Source: Pseudomonadota bacterium
Lineage (GTDB): Bacteria; Pseudomonadota; Gammaproteobacteria; Burkholderiales; Burkholderiaceae_C
Assembly: GCA_030538085.1 (NCBI GenBank)
Contig: JAUNUR010000035.1
Coordinates: 1-33,070 of the forward strand
DNA: 33,070 nucleotides
Reading direction: 5' to 3'
Each line of letters opens with the position of its first letter. Position 1 is the stretch's first letter. Positions 1 to 7,285 of the stretch are shown here, piece by piece. The notes beneath the pieces are model-generated. The model saw only the letters and a list, made by a program, of their open reading frames with translations, was not told where the DNA came from and made no database searches. The position numbers and the translations under genes are program-made.

Positions 1-13
1 TGACGAAACTCTC
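1..13. repeat. Edge fragment of the ~196-bp palindromic element
   Basis: The first bases, TGACGAAACTCTC, are the reverse complement of the GAGAGTTTCGTCA end of the element at 15014-15209. The same inverted end is seen at 12171-12183. The rest of this copy, if present, lies outside the window, so only the terminal bases support the call. Confidence 0.45.
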
Positions 14-98
14 TCAAGAAAACGTTTTGTAAGTCATTGATTTTCTTCAGGTACATCGGCCCTGCTGGCGGGGTTGGGTTGCTCAATAGGTTGAAGAA
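11..98 (-). repeat. 88-bp repeat, copy 1 (resembles a gene 3' end)
   Basis: This stretch matches 26162-26249 over 88 bases with no gaps and about seven mismatches, in direct orientation. Read on the minus strand, both copies end in the same frame with a C-terminus containing EQPNPA, then PEENQ and a TGA stop. They may therefore be copies of the 3' end of a small repeated gene rather than plain spacer. I do not recognise the protein. Here the minus-strand frame stays open upstream to about 249, but it then runs antisense into korC and is not convincing as a gene. Confidence 0.6.
37..50. promoter_or_regulatory. Weak FNR/DNR-like box upstream of korC
   Basis: TTGATTTTCTTCAG matches the FNR-family consensus TTGAT-N4-ATCAA at eight of ten defined positions. 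It lies about 180 bases before the proposed korC start, which would suit oxygen-controlled expression of a ferredoxin oxidoreductase. The same 14-mer occurs at 26188-26201 inside the other copy of the 88-bp repeat, so it may simply belong to the repeat. Confidence 0.2.
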
Positions 99-232
99 TC
101 GGCAAGTCGTTTTCTTTTGGGCCAACGAATATGCAGGCGGGGGTCTGCCACAGGCGTAGACTTGCGAGCAGCGGAAGGCGGTCAGGCGTCGCCCGGCATC
201 CACTCCGCGCAAAGAGCCAAGGAGACGAGAGC

Positions 233-2077
233 TTGCAGCCGACCAACACCGCTGATCCGGCCTACTACCACAAGGTCGTCGATTGCCAATGGGCGTGCCC
301 CGCCCACACACCCGTACCCGAATACATCCGCCTGATTGCGCAGCAGCGCTACGCCGACGCGTACATGATCAACTGGGTGTCCAACGTGTTCCCGGGCATC
401 CTGGGCCGCACCTGCGACCGCCCGTGCGAGCCCGCCTGCCGGCGCGGCCGCGTGGAAGAGGAGAACGCCGAGAAACCCGAGCCGGTGGCCATCTGCCGCC
501 TCAAGCGCGTGGCGGCCGACCTGAAGGACGACGTGGTGCCGCGCATGCCGCGTCCCGGCCCCAGCAACGGCAAGCGCGTGGCCTGCGTGGGCGCCGGGCC
601 GGCATCGCTGACGGTGGCGCGCGACCTGGCGCCATTGGGCTACCAGGTGACCGTGTTCGACGGCGAGCGCAAGGCCGGCGGCTTCATGCACCAGCAGATT
701 CCGCGCTTTCGCCTGCCCGAGAGCGTGATCGACGAGGAAACGGGCTACGTCTTCGCACTGGGCGCCGAATTCAAGAGCGGCCAGCGCATCGACTCGATGA
801 AGGCGCTGCTGGGCGAAGGGTTTGATGCGGTATTCGTCGGCAGCGGCGCGCCGCGCGGGCGTGATCTGGACATCCCTGGCCGGCAGGAGGCCGCCGACCA
901 CATCCGCATCGGCATCGACTGGCTGGCGTCCGTCTCGTTTGGCCATGTGACCAAGGTGGGCAAGCGCGTCATCGTGCTGGGCGGCGGCAACACGGCCATG
1001 GACTGCTGCCGCTCGGCCCGGCGCATGGGCGGCGAGGACGTGAAGGTCATCGTGCGCAGCGGCTTCGACGAGATGAAGGCCTCGCCCTGGGAGAAGGAAG
1101 ACGCGCAGCATGAGGGCATCCCGATCATCAACATGCACGTGCCCAAGAGCTTCGTGCACGAGGGCGGCAAGCTGCTGGGCATGACCTTCGAGATCGTGCG
1201 TGCCGAGTACGACGACCAGGGCCGGCGCAAGCTGGTGCCGACGGGCGAGCCCGATCCGTTCTTCCCCTGCGACGAGGTGCTGATCGCCGTCGGGCAGGAG
1301 AACGCCTTCCCCTGGATCGAGCGCGACCTGGGGCTGGACTTCGACAAATGGGGCTTGCCGGTGCTGGGCCACGGTCAGGATCAGGCCCCCACCTACCAGT
1401 CATCGCTGCCCCAGGTGTTCTTTGGTGGCGATGCGGCTTACGGGCCCAAGAACATCATCACTGCCGTGGCGCAGGGCCACGAGGCAGCGGTGTCGATCGA
1501 CCTGTTCCTGAGCGGGCAGGATGTGGCCCAGCGCCCGCCGCCGCGCACCAACCTCGTGTCGCAGAAGATGGGCATCCACGAATGGAGCTACGACCAGAAC
1601 CCCTCGAACGACGAGCGCTACAAGGTGCCCTGGGCCAACGCCGAGAAGGCGCTGGCCAGCATCAAGGTGGAGGTGGAACTGGGCTTTGACGCCGAGACCG
1701 CCTTCAAGGAGGCCGCGCGCTGCCTGAACTGCGACGTGCAGACGGTGTTCAGCACCCACCTGTGCATCGAATGCGACGCCTGCGTCGACATCTGCCCGAT
1801 GGACTGCATCACCTTCACCAGCAACGGCGACGAGGCCGACCTGCGCGGCCGCCTGAACGCGCCGGCCCAGAACACCGAGCAGGCCTTGCTGGTGTCGGGT
1901 GATCTCAAGACCGGCCGCGTGATGGTGAAGGACGAGGACGTCTGCCTGCACTGCGGCCTGTGCGCCGAGCGCTGCCCCACCGGCGCCTGGGACATGCAGA
2001 AATTCCTGCTGAACACCGCCAAGGCGGGCGGTGCGGCGGGCACCATCGGCAAAGCCAAGGAAGGAGTGGCGGCATGA
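233..2077 (+). CDS. korC: FAD- and Fe-S-containing NAD(P)H-linking subunit of 2-oxoacid:ferredoxin oxidoreductase
   Basis: The protein is a GltD-like flavoprotein with ferredoxin domains, expected to pass electrons between the KorAB ferredoxin oxidoreductase and NAD(P)H in the cytoplasm. With a TTG start at 233 it has 614 residues. An N-terminal cysteine region (Cys18, 22, 61, 65, 69) binds Fe-S. A GAGPAS dinucleotide motif at 120-125 binds FAD, and a second Rossmann motif GGGNTAMD lies at 250-257. Two 4Fe-4S motifs follow at about 511-525 (CIECDACVDICPMDC) and 571-581 (CLHCGLCAERC). TTG 233 is chosen because AAGGAG lies 8 nt upstream (219-224) and conserved sequence begins right after it; the ATG at 131 has no ribosome site and adds 34 unlikely residues. 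The stop overlaps korA by ATGA. The Thauera-type KorCAB assignment is by gene order and recall of the family. NADP+ rather than NAD+ as partner is not decided by the sequence. Confidence 0.85.
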   Translation: MQPTNTADPAYYHKVVDCQWACPAHTPVPEYIRLIAQQRYADAYMINWVSNVFPGILGRTCDRPCEPACRRGRVEEENAEKPEPVAICRLKRVAADLKDDVVPRMPRPGPSNGKRVACVGAGPASLTVARDLAPLGYQVTVFDGERKAGGFMHQQIPRFRLPESVIDEETGYVFALGAEFKSGQRIDSMKALLGEGFDAVFVGSGAPRGRDLDIPGRQEAADHIRIGIDWLASVSFGHVTKVGKRVIVLGGGNTAMDCCRSARRMGGEDVKVIVRSGFDEMKASPWEKEDAQHEGIPIINMHVPKSFVHEGGKLLGMTFEIVRAEYDDQGRRKLVPTGEPDPFFPCDEVLIAVGQENAFPWIERDLGLDFDKWGLPVLGHGQDQAPTYQSSLPQVFFGGDAAYGPKNIITAVAQGHEAAVSIDLFLSGQDVAQRPPPRTNLVSQKMGIHEWSYDQNPSNDERYKVPWANAEKALASIKVEVELGFDAETAFKEAARCLNCDVQTVFSTHLCIECDACVDICPMDCITFTSNGDEADLRGRLNAPAQNTEQALLVSGDLKTGRVMVKDEDVCLHCGLCAERCPTGAWDMQKFLLNTAKAGGAAGTIGKAKEGVAA

Positions 2078-3903
2078 AGCAGATCGAAGGCATCAACGAC
2101 TTCGTCGTCAAGTTCGCCAACGTCAACGGCTCCGGCTCGGCCAGCGCCAACGAGCTGTTCGCCAAGTCGGTGCTGCGCATGGGCGTGCCGGTGAGCCCGC
2201 GCAACATCTTCCCCAGCAACATCCAGGGCATGCCGACCTGGTACGAGGTGCGCGTGAGCGAGCAGGGCTATCTGGGCCGGCGCGGCGGCATCGACCTGAT
2301 GGTGGCCATGAACCCGCAGACTTGGGGCCCCGACGTGGCCGAGATCGAACCCGGCGGCTACCTGCTGTACGACAGCACGCGGCCGCGCGCGCCGTCCGAG
2401 CTGCGCGAGGACATCACCGTCATCGGCATGCCGCTGACTGAGATCTGCAACGCCGTCTACAGCGACCCGCGTCAGCGCCAGCTGTTCAAGAACATCATGT
2501 ATGTGGGCGTGCTGTCGGTGCTGCTGGGCATCGAGCGCGAGGCCATCGAAGGCCTGCTGGGCGAGCAGTTCAAGGGCAAGGAGAAGCTCATCGCCGCCAA
2601 CGTGCAGGCGCTGAACCTGGGCCGCGACTTCGCCACCGAGCACCTGAAGCACCCGCTGCCGATCCGCGTGCAGCGCGCCGATGCGGTGGGCAAGCGCATC
2701 TTCATCGAAGGCAACGAGGCCGCTGGCTTGGGCGCGGTGTACGGCGGCGCCACGGTGTGCGCGTGGTACCCCATCACGCCCTCCACCTCGGTGGCCGAGG
2801 CCTTCATGAAGTACTGCGCCAGGCTGCGCGTGGATGCCGAAGGGCGCCACAACTACGCCATCGTGCAGGGCGAGGACGAACTGGCCTCGATCGGCATGGT
2901 GGTGGGCGCGGGCTGGAACGGTGCGCGCGCCTTTACCGCCACCTCGGGGCCGGGCATCTCGCTGATGACCGAGTTCATCGGCCTGGCTTACTTCGCCGAG
3001 ATCCCGTGCACGCTGATCAACGTGCAGCGCGGCGGCCCGTCCACCGGCATGCCCACGCGCACGCAGCAGGCCGACATCCTGGCCTGCGCCTATGCCTCGC
3101 ACGGCGACACCAAGCACGTGCTGCTGTTCCCCGAAGACCCCAAGGAGTGCTTCGAGCACACCGCCGCCGCGCTGGACCTGGCCGACCGCCTGCAGACGCC
3201 GGTGTTCGTGATGACCGACCTCGACATCGGCATGAACCAGCGCCTGTGCGAGCCGCTGGCCTGGGACGACAGCCGCGACTACGACCGCGGCAAGGTGATG
3301 AGCGCCGAAGACCTGGAGCACAAGGACTTCGGCCGCTACAAGGACGTGGACGGCGACGGCATCCCCTGGCGCACGCTGCCCGGCACGCACCCCACCAAGG
3401 GCAGCTACTTCACGCGCGGCACCACGCGCAACGCCTATGCGGTGTATTCCGAGCGCGGGCCCGACTACATCTACAACGTCGAGCGCCTGCTGAAAAAATT
3501 CGCCACGGCCGCCACGCTGGTGCCGCAGCCCGTGCTGCGGCCCGCGGCCAAGCGCACGCGGCTGGGCGTCATCTACTACGGCTCCACCAGCCCCGCCATG
3601 CAGGAGGCGCTGGACGTGCTGGCCAGCCACGGCATCCATGTCGATGCGATGCGGCTGCGCGCCTTCCCGTTCCCCGACAGCGTCTCGCAGTTCATCGCCG
3701 ACCACGACCTGGTGTTCGTCGTCGAGCAGAACCGCGATGCCCAGCTGCGCTCGCTGCTGGTCAACGAACTGGAGATCAACCCCGCCAAGCTGCAGAAGGT
3801 GCTGCACTTCGACGGCACGCCCATCACCGCGCGTTTCATAACCCAGGCCATCACCGACCACGTGCACGAAGCCATGGTCGCCCCTCAAGAGGTGAAAGCA
3901 TGA
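2074..3903 (+). CDS. korA: 2-oxoacid:ferredoxin oxidoreductase, fused gamma/alpha subunit
   Basis: This 609-residue subunit pairs with KorB for oxidative decarboxylation of a 2-oxoacid (probably 2-oxoglutarate) to the acyl-CoA, with electrons going to ferredoxin. Residues 1-190 form the gamma-type domain (NGSGSASANELFAKSVLRMG near the start). The alpha domain begins near 213 with a YPITPSTSVAE motif, followed by the TSGPGISLM and RGGPSTGMPTRTQQ stretches typical of the pyrimidine-binding half of thiamine-diphosphate 2-oxoacid oxidoreductases. The ATG at 2074 overlaps the korC stop and is preceded by AAGGAAGGAG. The downstream end overlaps korB in the same way, so the three genes are translationally coupled. 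Substrate choice is inferred from the resemblance to Thauera 2-oxoglutarate:ferredoxin oxidoreductase; a branched-chain or other 2-oxoacid is possible. Confidence 0.87.
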   Translation: MKQIEGINDFVVKFANVNGSGSASANELFAKSVLRMGVPVSPRNIFPSNIQGMPTWYEVRVSEQGYLGRRGGIDLMVAMNPQTWGPDVAEIEPGGYLLYDSTRPRAPSELREDITVIGMPLTEICNAVYSDPRQRQLFKNIMYVGVLSVLLGIEREAIEGLLGEQFKGKEKLIAANVQALNLGRDFATEHLKHPLPIRVQRADAVGKRIFIEGNEAAGLGAVYGGATVCAWYPITPSTSVAEAFMKYCARLRVDAEGRHNYAIVQGEDELASIGMVVGAGWNGARAFTATSGPGISLMTEFIGLAYFAEIPCTLINVQRGGPSTGMPTRTQQADILACAYASHGDTKHVLLFPEDPKECFEHTAAALDLADRLQTPVFVMTDLDIGMNQRLCEPLAWDDSRDYDRGKVMSAEDLEHKDFGRYKDVDGDGIPWRTLPGTHPTKGSYFTRGTTRNAYAVYSERGPDYIYNVERLLKKFATAATLVPQPVLRPAAKRTRLGVIYYGSTSPAMQEALDVLASHGIHVDAMRLRAFPFPDSVSQFIADHDLVFVVEQNRDAQLRSLLVNELEINPAKLQKVLHFDGTPITARFITQAITDHVHEAMVAPQEVKA

Positions 3904-4955
3904 CCTACATCGCCAAACCCCGTCTGCGCCACCCTTCGCTGGAGAAGAACCAAGTCGGCTACACGCGGCGCGACTACGAAGGCAAGGTGTCCACGCTGTG
4001 CGCCGGCTGCGGGCACGATTCGATCTCGGCCGCCATCATCCAGGCCTGCTGGGAGATGGACATTGAGCCGCACCGCGTCGCCAAGCTCTCGGGTATCGGC
4101 TGCTCGTCCAAGACGCCCGACTACTTCCTCGGCGCCAGCCACGGCTTCAACACCGTGCACGGCCGCATGCCCAGCGTGCTCACGGGCGCCAACCTGGCCA
4201 ACCGCGATCTGCTGTACCTGGGCGTATCGGGCGACGGCGATTCGGCTTCCATCGGCCTGGGCCAGTTCGCGCACGCCATGCGGCGCAACGTCAACATGGT
4301 CTACATCGTCGAGAACAACGGTGTCTACGGCTTGACCAAGGGCCAATTCAGCGCCACCGCCGACAAAGGCAGCAAGAGCAAGAAGGGCGTCGAGAACATG
4401 GACAGCCCGGTCGATCTGGTGGGCCTGGCCATGCAGCTGGGCGCCAGCTTCGTGGCGCGCAGCTTCTCGGGCGACAAGGCGCAGATGGTGCCGCTGATCA
4501 AGGCCGCCATGGGCCACGGCGGCGCGGCCTTCATCGACATCATCAGCCCCTGCGTCACCTTCAACAACCACGCCGGCTCCACGCGCAGCTACGACTGGGT
4601 GCGCGAGCACAACGAGGCCGTCAGCCGCATCGACTTCATCACCGGCCGCGACGAGATCACCGCCACCATCGCCCCGGGCGAAGTGGTGGATGTGGAGCAG
4701 CACGACGGCACCATCCTGCGCCTGCGCAAGCTGCACACCGACTACGACCCCACCGACCGCGTCGCCGCCATGAGCTACATGCACGCCCGCGCCGCCGAGG
4801 GCGAGCTGGTGACGGGCCTGCTGTACCTGGAAGCCCAGGCCGGCGACCTGCACACCGCGCAGCACACCAGCGCGCGGCCGCTCAACAGCCTGGGCAAGGC
4901 CGACTTGTGCCCGGGGGCGGGGGTGCTGGAGCAGTTGAACGCCAGACTGCGCTGA
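3900..4955 (+). CDS. korB: 2-oxoacid:ferredoxin oxidoreductase, thiamine-diphosphate beta subunit
   Basis: The 351-residue beta subunit carries the thiamine-diphosphate and one Fe-S site of the complex. CAGCGHD at 34-40 and Cys68 are the cluster-region cysteines. GDGD at 111-114 followed by NN at 139-140 is the metal/TPP pyrophosphate-binding signature. The ATG overlaps the korA stop (ATGA), so the subunits should be made together. Length and motif order match beta subunits of the KorB/PorB family. The C-terminal ~80 residues are more variable. No transcription terminator is visible after the stop, and the next gene starts 23 nt further on with very different base composition. Confidence 0.9.
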   Translation: MTYIAKPRLRHPSLEKNQVGYTRRDYEGKVSTLCAGCGHDSISAAIIQACWEMDIEPHRVAKLSGIGCSSKTPDYFLGASHGFNTVHGRMPSVLTGANLANRDLLYLGVSGDGDSASIGLGQFAHAMRRNVNMVYIVENNGVYGLTKGQFSATADKGSKSKKGVENMDSPVDLVGLAMQLGASFVARSFSGDKAQMVPLIKAAMGHGGAAFIDIISPCVTFNNHAGSTRSYDWVREHNEAVSRIDFITGRDEITATIAPGEVVDVEQHDGTILRLRKLHTDYDPTDRVAAMSYMHARAAEGELVTGLLYLEAQAGDLHTAQHTSARPLNSLGKADLCPGAGVLEQLNARLR

Positions 4956-4978
4956 CCACGGGTGGCGCACCCCCTTGC

Positions 4979-5539
4979 ATGAGTATAAAAATTTTTGCTG
5001 ACACAGAATTTTTTTCTGACTTTTTCTCTTTTTTGATGGAGAAAACCAATGTTTGCCTATATCACTTAAAAGAAGTGAATGCAGGTGAAATGATCTTGGG
5101 TTCTGTGGCGCCAAACGACATAGAGAGCGCGAGAAAATATATTCTAACCCGTGATAATTTTGTCGCGACAAAAGATAATATTGCTTTTTTTGAGCCCAGG
5201 GTGAATCCCTTTTTTAGTATTAATATTGGTGGGATTTATACCGGCGTTCTTGAGCATTCTTGGATAAACAATCCTTCTGCAGGATTTCCTGAGTCGAAAT
5301 CAATGATACGGGCTCAGAAGGAAGTTTTCAAAGAGTTTTTAAGACTGGATCGTATAGGAAAAGGGGTGGTATGGGTTGATGGCCGTGGTTGTATGGGGCA
5401 TGAAATATCCAGTATAGATAAGAATATATATTATCAAAACTCTGCGAGTGTTACCTCTCTCAAATGGGTTGATTTTGTTGGGAATATAAAATTTCCAACA
5501 CCGCCCAAATTTTGGTGTGAGCCTTTTCCAAAAAGATAG
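4979..5539 (+). CDS. AT-rich orphan protein, function unknown
   Basis: The ATG at 4979 (MSIKIFADTEFF) opens a 186-residue protein with no motif, signal peptide or membrane segment that I recognise. It has many aromatic residues and looks like a soluble globular protein (for example IGKGVVWVDGRGCMGHE and NNPSAGFPESKSM). By eye its DNA is about 35-40% G+C, against about 65% or more in korB and cobD, and it uses AT-ending codons freely, so it was probably acquired recently. No good ribosome-binding site precedes 4979; an internal ATG at 5036 is an alternative. It lies next to an IS remnant. An immunity- or defence-type role would suit the setting but is a guess. Confidence 0.6.
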   Translation: MSIKIFADTEFFSDFFSFLMEKTNVCLYHLKEVNAGEMILGSVAPNDIESARKYILTRDNFVATKDNIAFFEPRVNPFFSINIGGIYTGVLEHSWINNPSAGFPESKSMIRAQKEVFKEFLRLDRIGKGVVWVDGRGCMGHEISSIDKNIYYQNSASVTSLKWVDFVGNIKFPTPPKFWCEPFPKR

Positions 5540-5882
5540 CTTATTCCAGTTCCACTTCAAGACGTCAACCACCGTCATCCCGGCGATGGCAGGGATCCAT
5601 GTTTCTTCGCACACGCCGTCTGAATTCCGGCTTGCGCCGAAATGGCGAGATATTGCAACTTTGATCTGGAATAGGAATTAACCCGGTAGGCTGGGTTAGC
5701 GTGCTGTGCCGGGCAATGATCCGCAGCGGATCGTCCAATCAATAATGCCTTGATCTTGCGCCGGCTCGCATCACCGGCAAACAGGTCGAACTTCACGGCA
5801 TTTCAGGGCTGGGACATGGCGGGGAGGGATTGATGCAAGGACTGGGGTAGAGGGGATAGATTGTTGGAGGCTCCCAGTACCC
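5540..5882. other. Gene-free stretch with repeat debris
   Basis: I see no convincing gene here. At 5574-5602 there is a degenerate half (CGTCATCCCGGCGATGG...) of the CGTCATTGCGGCGAAGG palindrome found at 15063 and 26012. Near 5681-5698 a small inverted repeat AACCC...GGGTT occurs. On the minus strand a GTG at 5796 opens KFDLFAGDASRRKI, which resembles the first residues of some IS5-family transposases but then loses similarity. It may be a tiny IS remnant, but the evidence is thin. Confidence 0.4.
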
Positions 5883-6182
5883 TACATCGCCACCGATGAG
5901 GGTTGGCTGTTTCTGGCCGTGGTGATTGATCTGATCACCACCTCCATGAGCCGACGCGGCAACGGCTGGGACAACGTCTGTGGCCAGATGCTGTTCGGGT
6001 CGCTGAAGGTCGAGCGGCTACACGGCCAACGCTTTGCGATGCGGCGTCGGGCCAAGGACGAGGTCATCGATTGGGTGCTCTGGTACAACCGTGATCGGCC
6101 GCACTCGATGCTGGCGTGCGTCAACCCGATGCAGTTCGAGAAAGACTGGCATGCTGCTCGGGTCAAGCAAGCCAATGTGTAG
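5883..6182 (+). pseudogene. IS3-family OrfB transposase remnant with internal deletion
   Basis: The frame reads YIATDEGWLFLAVVIDL, a typical segment of the DDE catalytic domain of IS3-family OrfB. It then jumps directly to TTSMSRRGNGWDN and continues through FGSLKVERLHGQRF, WYNRDRPHSML and NPMQFEKDW to a C-terminus ARVKQANV. In intact relatives about 50-60 residues lie between these two blocks, including the second catalytic Asp, so the copy has an in-frame internal deletion. It also lacks orfA and the first half of orfB. It cannot be an active transposase. The remnant lies directly in front of the cobalamin gene cobD. Confidence 0.85.
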
Positions 6183-6207
6183 CTCTGCCAATGGGATACG
6201 AAATACA

Positions 6208-6219
6208 GGGGCAAGGTCA
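6208..6219 (-). repeat. Putative right terminal inverted repeat of the IS3-type remnant
   Basis: The sequence GGGGCAAGGTCA (reverse complement TGACCTTGCCCC) follows the transposase remnant and looks like an IS3-family end, which typically begins TGA. It ends 12 nt before the cobD start codon. I find no matching left end between 5540 and 5882, consistent with a truncated element. Confidence 0.45.
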
Positions 6220-6231
6220 AACAGTGAAGCC

Positions 6232-7266
6232 ATGAGCACACCCATCCACGGCGGCACCGACGCGCAGGGCGTGCCGGCGCACGATTTGTCCACCAACGCC
6301 AACGCCTGCGGGCCATTCGCGCCCGCCGTGGCAGCGCTGTGCGAGGCCGATGCGCGCCATTACCCGGACCCGGCCTACACCGCGCTCACCGTGCAACTGG
6401 CGGCCTGGCATGGCGTGGCGCCGTCGCGCATCGTGCTGGCGGCCAGCGGCAGCGAGTTCATTCAGCGCATCAGCGTGGCCGTGGCTTTGCACACGCCGGG
6501 CGCGCGCGTCTGGCTGCCCGTGCACGCCTATGGCGACTACGTCCGTGCCGCGCGGGGGGTGGGGCTAGCGCGGGTTGATGAGCCTGCCAACGCGGTGCTG
6601 CTGTGGGCCTGCGATCCCTCCAGCCCGCTGGGCCAGCCGCATGCGGGCCTGTCCGAGCAAGTGGCGGCGCTGCAGCCGGGGCAGGTGCTGGTGCTCGACC
6701 AGGCTTACGAGCCGCTGCGCCTTGCCGGCGCGCTGGCGCTGGATACCGGGGCGCAGGACCGCATCTGGCGCCTCGTCACCCCCAACAAGGCGCTGGGCCT
6801 GACGGGCGTGCGCGCCGCCTACGTCATTGCCCCGAGCGAAGCAGACGCCGCGCTGCTGGCGCGCCTGCGGGCGCTGGCTCCTTCGTGGCCGGTGGGTACG
6901 CACGGCGTGGCGTTGCTGCAAAGCTGGGCCACGGTGGATGCGCACGATTGGCTGCAAGACTGCCGCGCCACGCTGCACGGCTGGAAGGCGCGCCAGATTG
7001 GTTTGCTGCACGCTGCCGGCTGGCGGGTGGAGCCGAGTGTTGCTAACTTTTTAGTAGCTTCTTGCGTAGGATGGGCAGGGGCTGAAGGGCGATTTGACTT
7101 GCAATCCCTGTTGACCTCGCTACGCGCCCAGGGTATCAAGCTGCGCGACTGCGCCAGCTTCGGCCTGCCCGGCCATGTGCGCATGGCCGTGGTGGCACCG
7201 GTGGTGCAGGACGCGCTGATGAGCGCACTGAACGATGCGCCGGAATTTCCTTTGGCGCAAGTTTAA
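6232..7266 (+). CDS. cobD: Threonine-phosphate decarboxylase (CobD; CobC in Pseudomonas denitrificans naming)
   Basis: This PLP enzyme of aminotransferase fold I makes (R)-1-amino-2-propanol phosphate from L-threonine phosphate for the cobalamin nucleotide-loop linker. The 344-residue protein opens with HGG at 6-8 and DLSTNANACGP. It has the cofactor-region motifs ACDPSSPLG (126-134) and DQAY (156-159), and the likely Schiff-base Lys186 in TPNKALGL. A C-terminal HVRMAV should supply the substrate-carboxylate arginine. The ATG at 6232 lies 12 nt beyond the IS3 remnant and has no strong Shine-Dalgarno sequence, so its original leader has probably been replaced. The cbiB gene that often precedes it is absent. 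A short palindrome (7042-7058) falls within the coding sequence at VANFLVAS without breaking the frame. Confidence 0.85.
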   Translation: MSTPIHGGTDAQGVPAHDLSTNANACGPFAPAVAALCEADARHYPDPAYTALTVQLAAWHGVAPSRIVLAASGSEFIQRISVAVALHTPGARVWLPVHAYGDYVRAARGVGLARVDEPANAVLLWACDPSSPLGQPHAGLSEQVAALQPGQVLVLDQAYEPLRLAGALALDTGAQDRIWRLVTPNKALGLTGVRAAYVIAPSEADAALLARLRALAPSWPVGTHGVALLQSWATVDAHDWLQDCRATLHGWKARQIGLLHAAGWRVEPSVANFLVASCVGWAGAEGRFDLQSLLTSLRAQGIKLRDCASFGLPGHVRMAVVAPVVQDALMSALNDAPEFPLAQV

Positions 7267-7285
7267 GTCGACCCAAGTCATACAC

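Noticed and set aside
131-232. Upstream extension of korC from the ATG at 131
   Set aside because: It has no ribosome-binding site, lies partly next to a repeat, and adds residues absent from the conserved family start; TTG 233 has a strong site.
1618-3888. Very long minus-strand open frame opposite korC and korA
   Set aside because: It is antisense to firmly identified genes and is rich in His/Arg/Ala/Gly with no motif, a typical high-GC shadow frame. The similar long frames opposite cobT, cobS, nirF, nirS and ior were rejected for the same reason.
5575-5796. Minus-strand 73-residue open frame as a gene
   Set aside because: Only its first ~14 residues resemble an IS5-family start; the remainder is repeat-like, so at most it is a tiny remnant.
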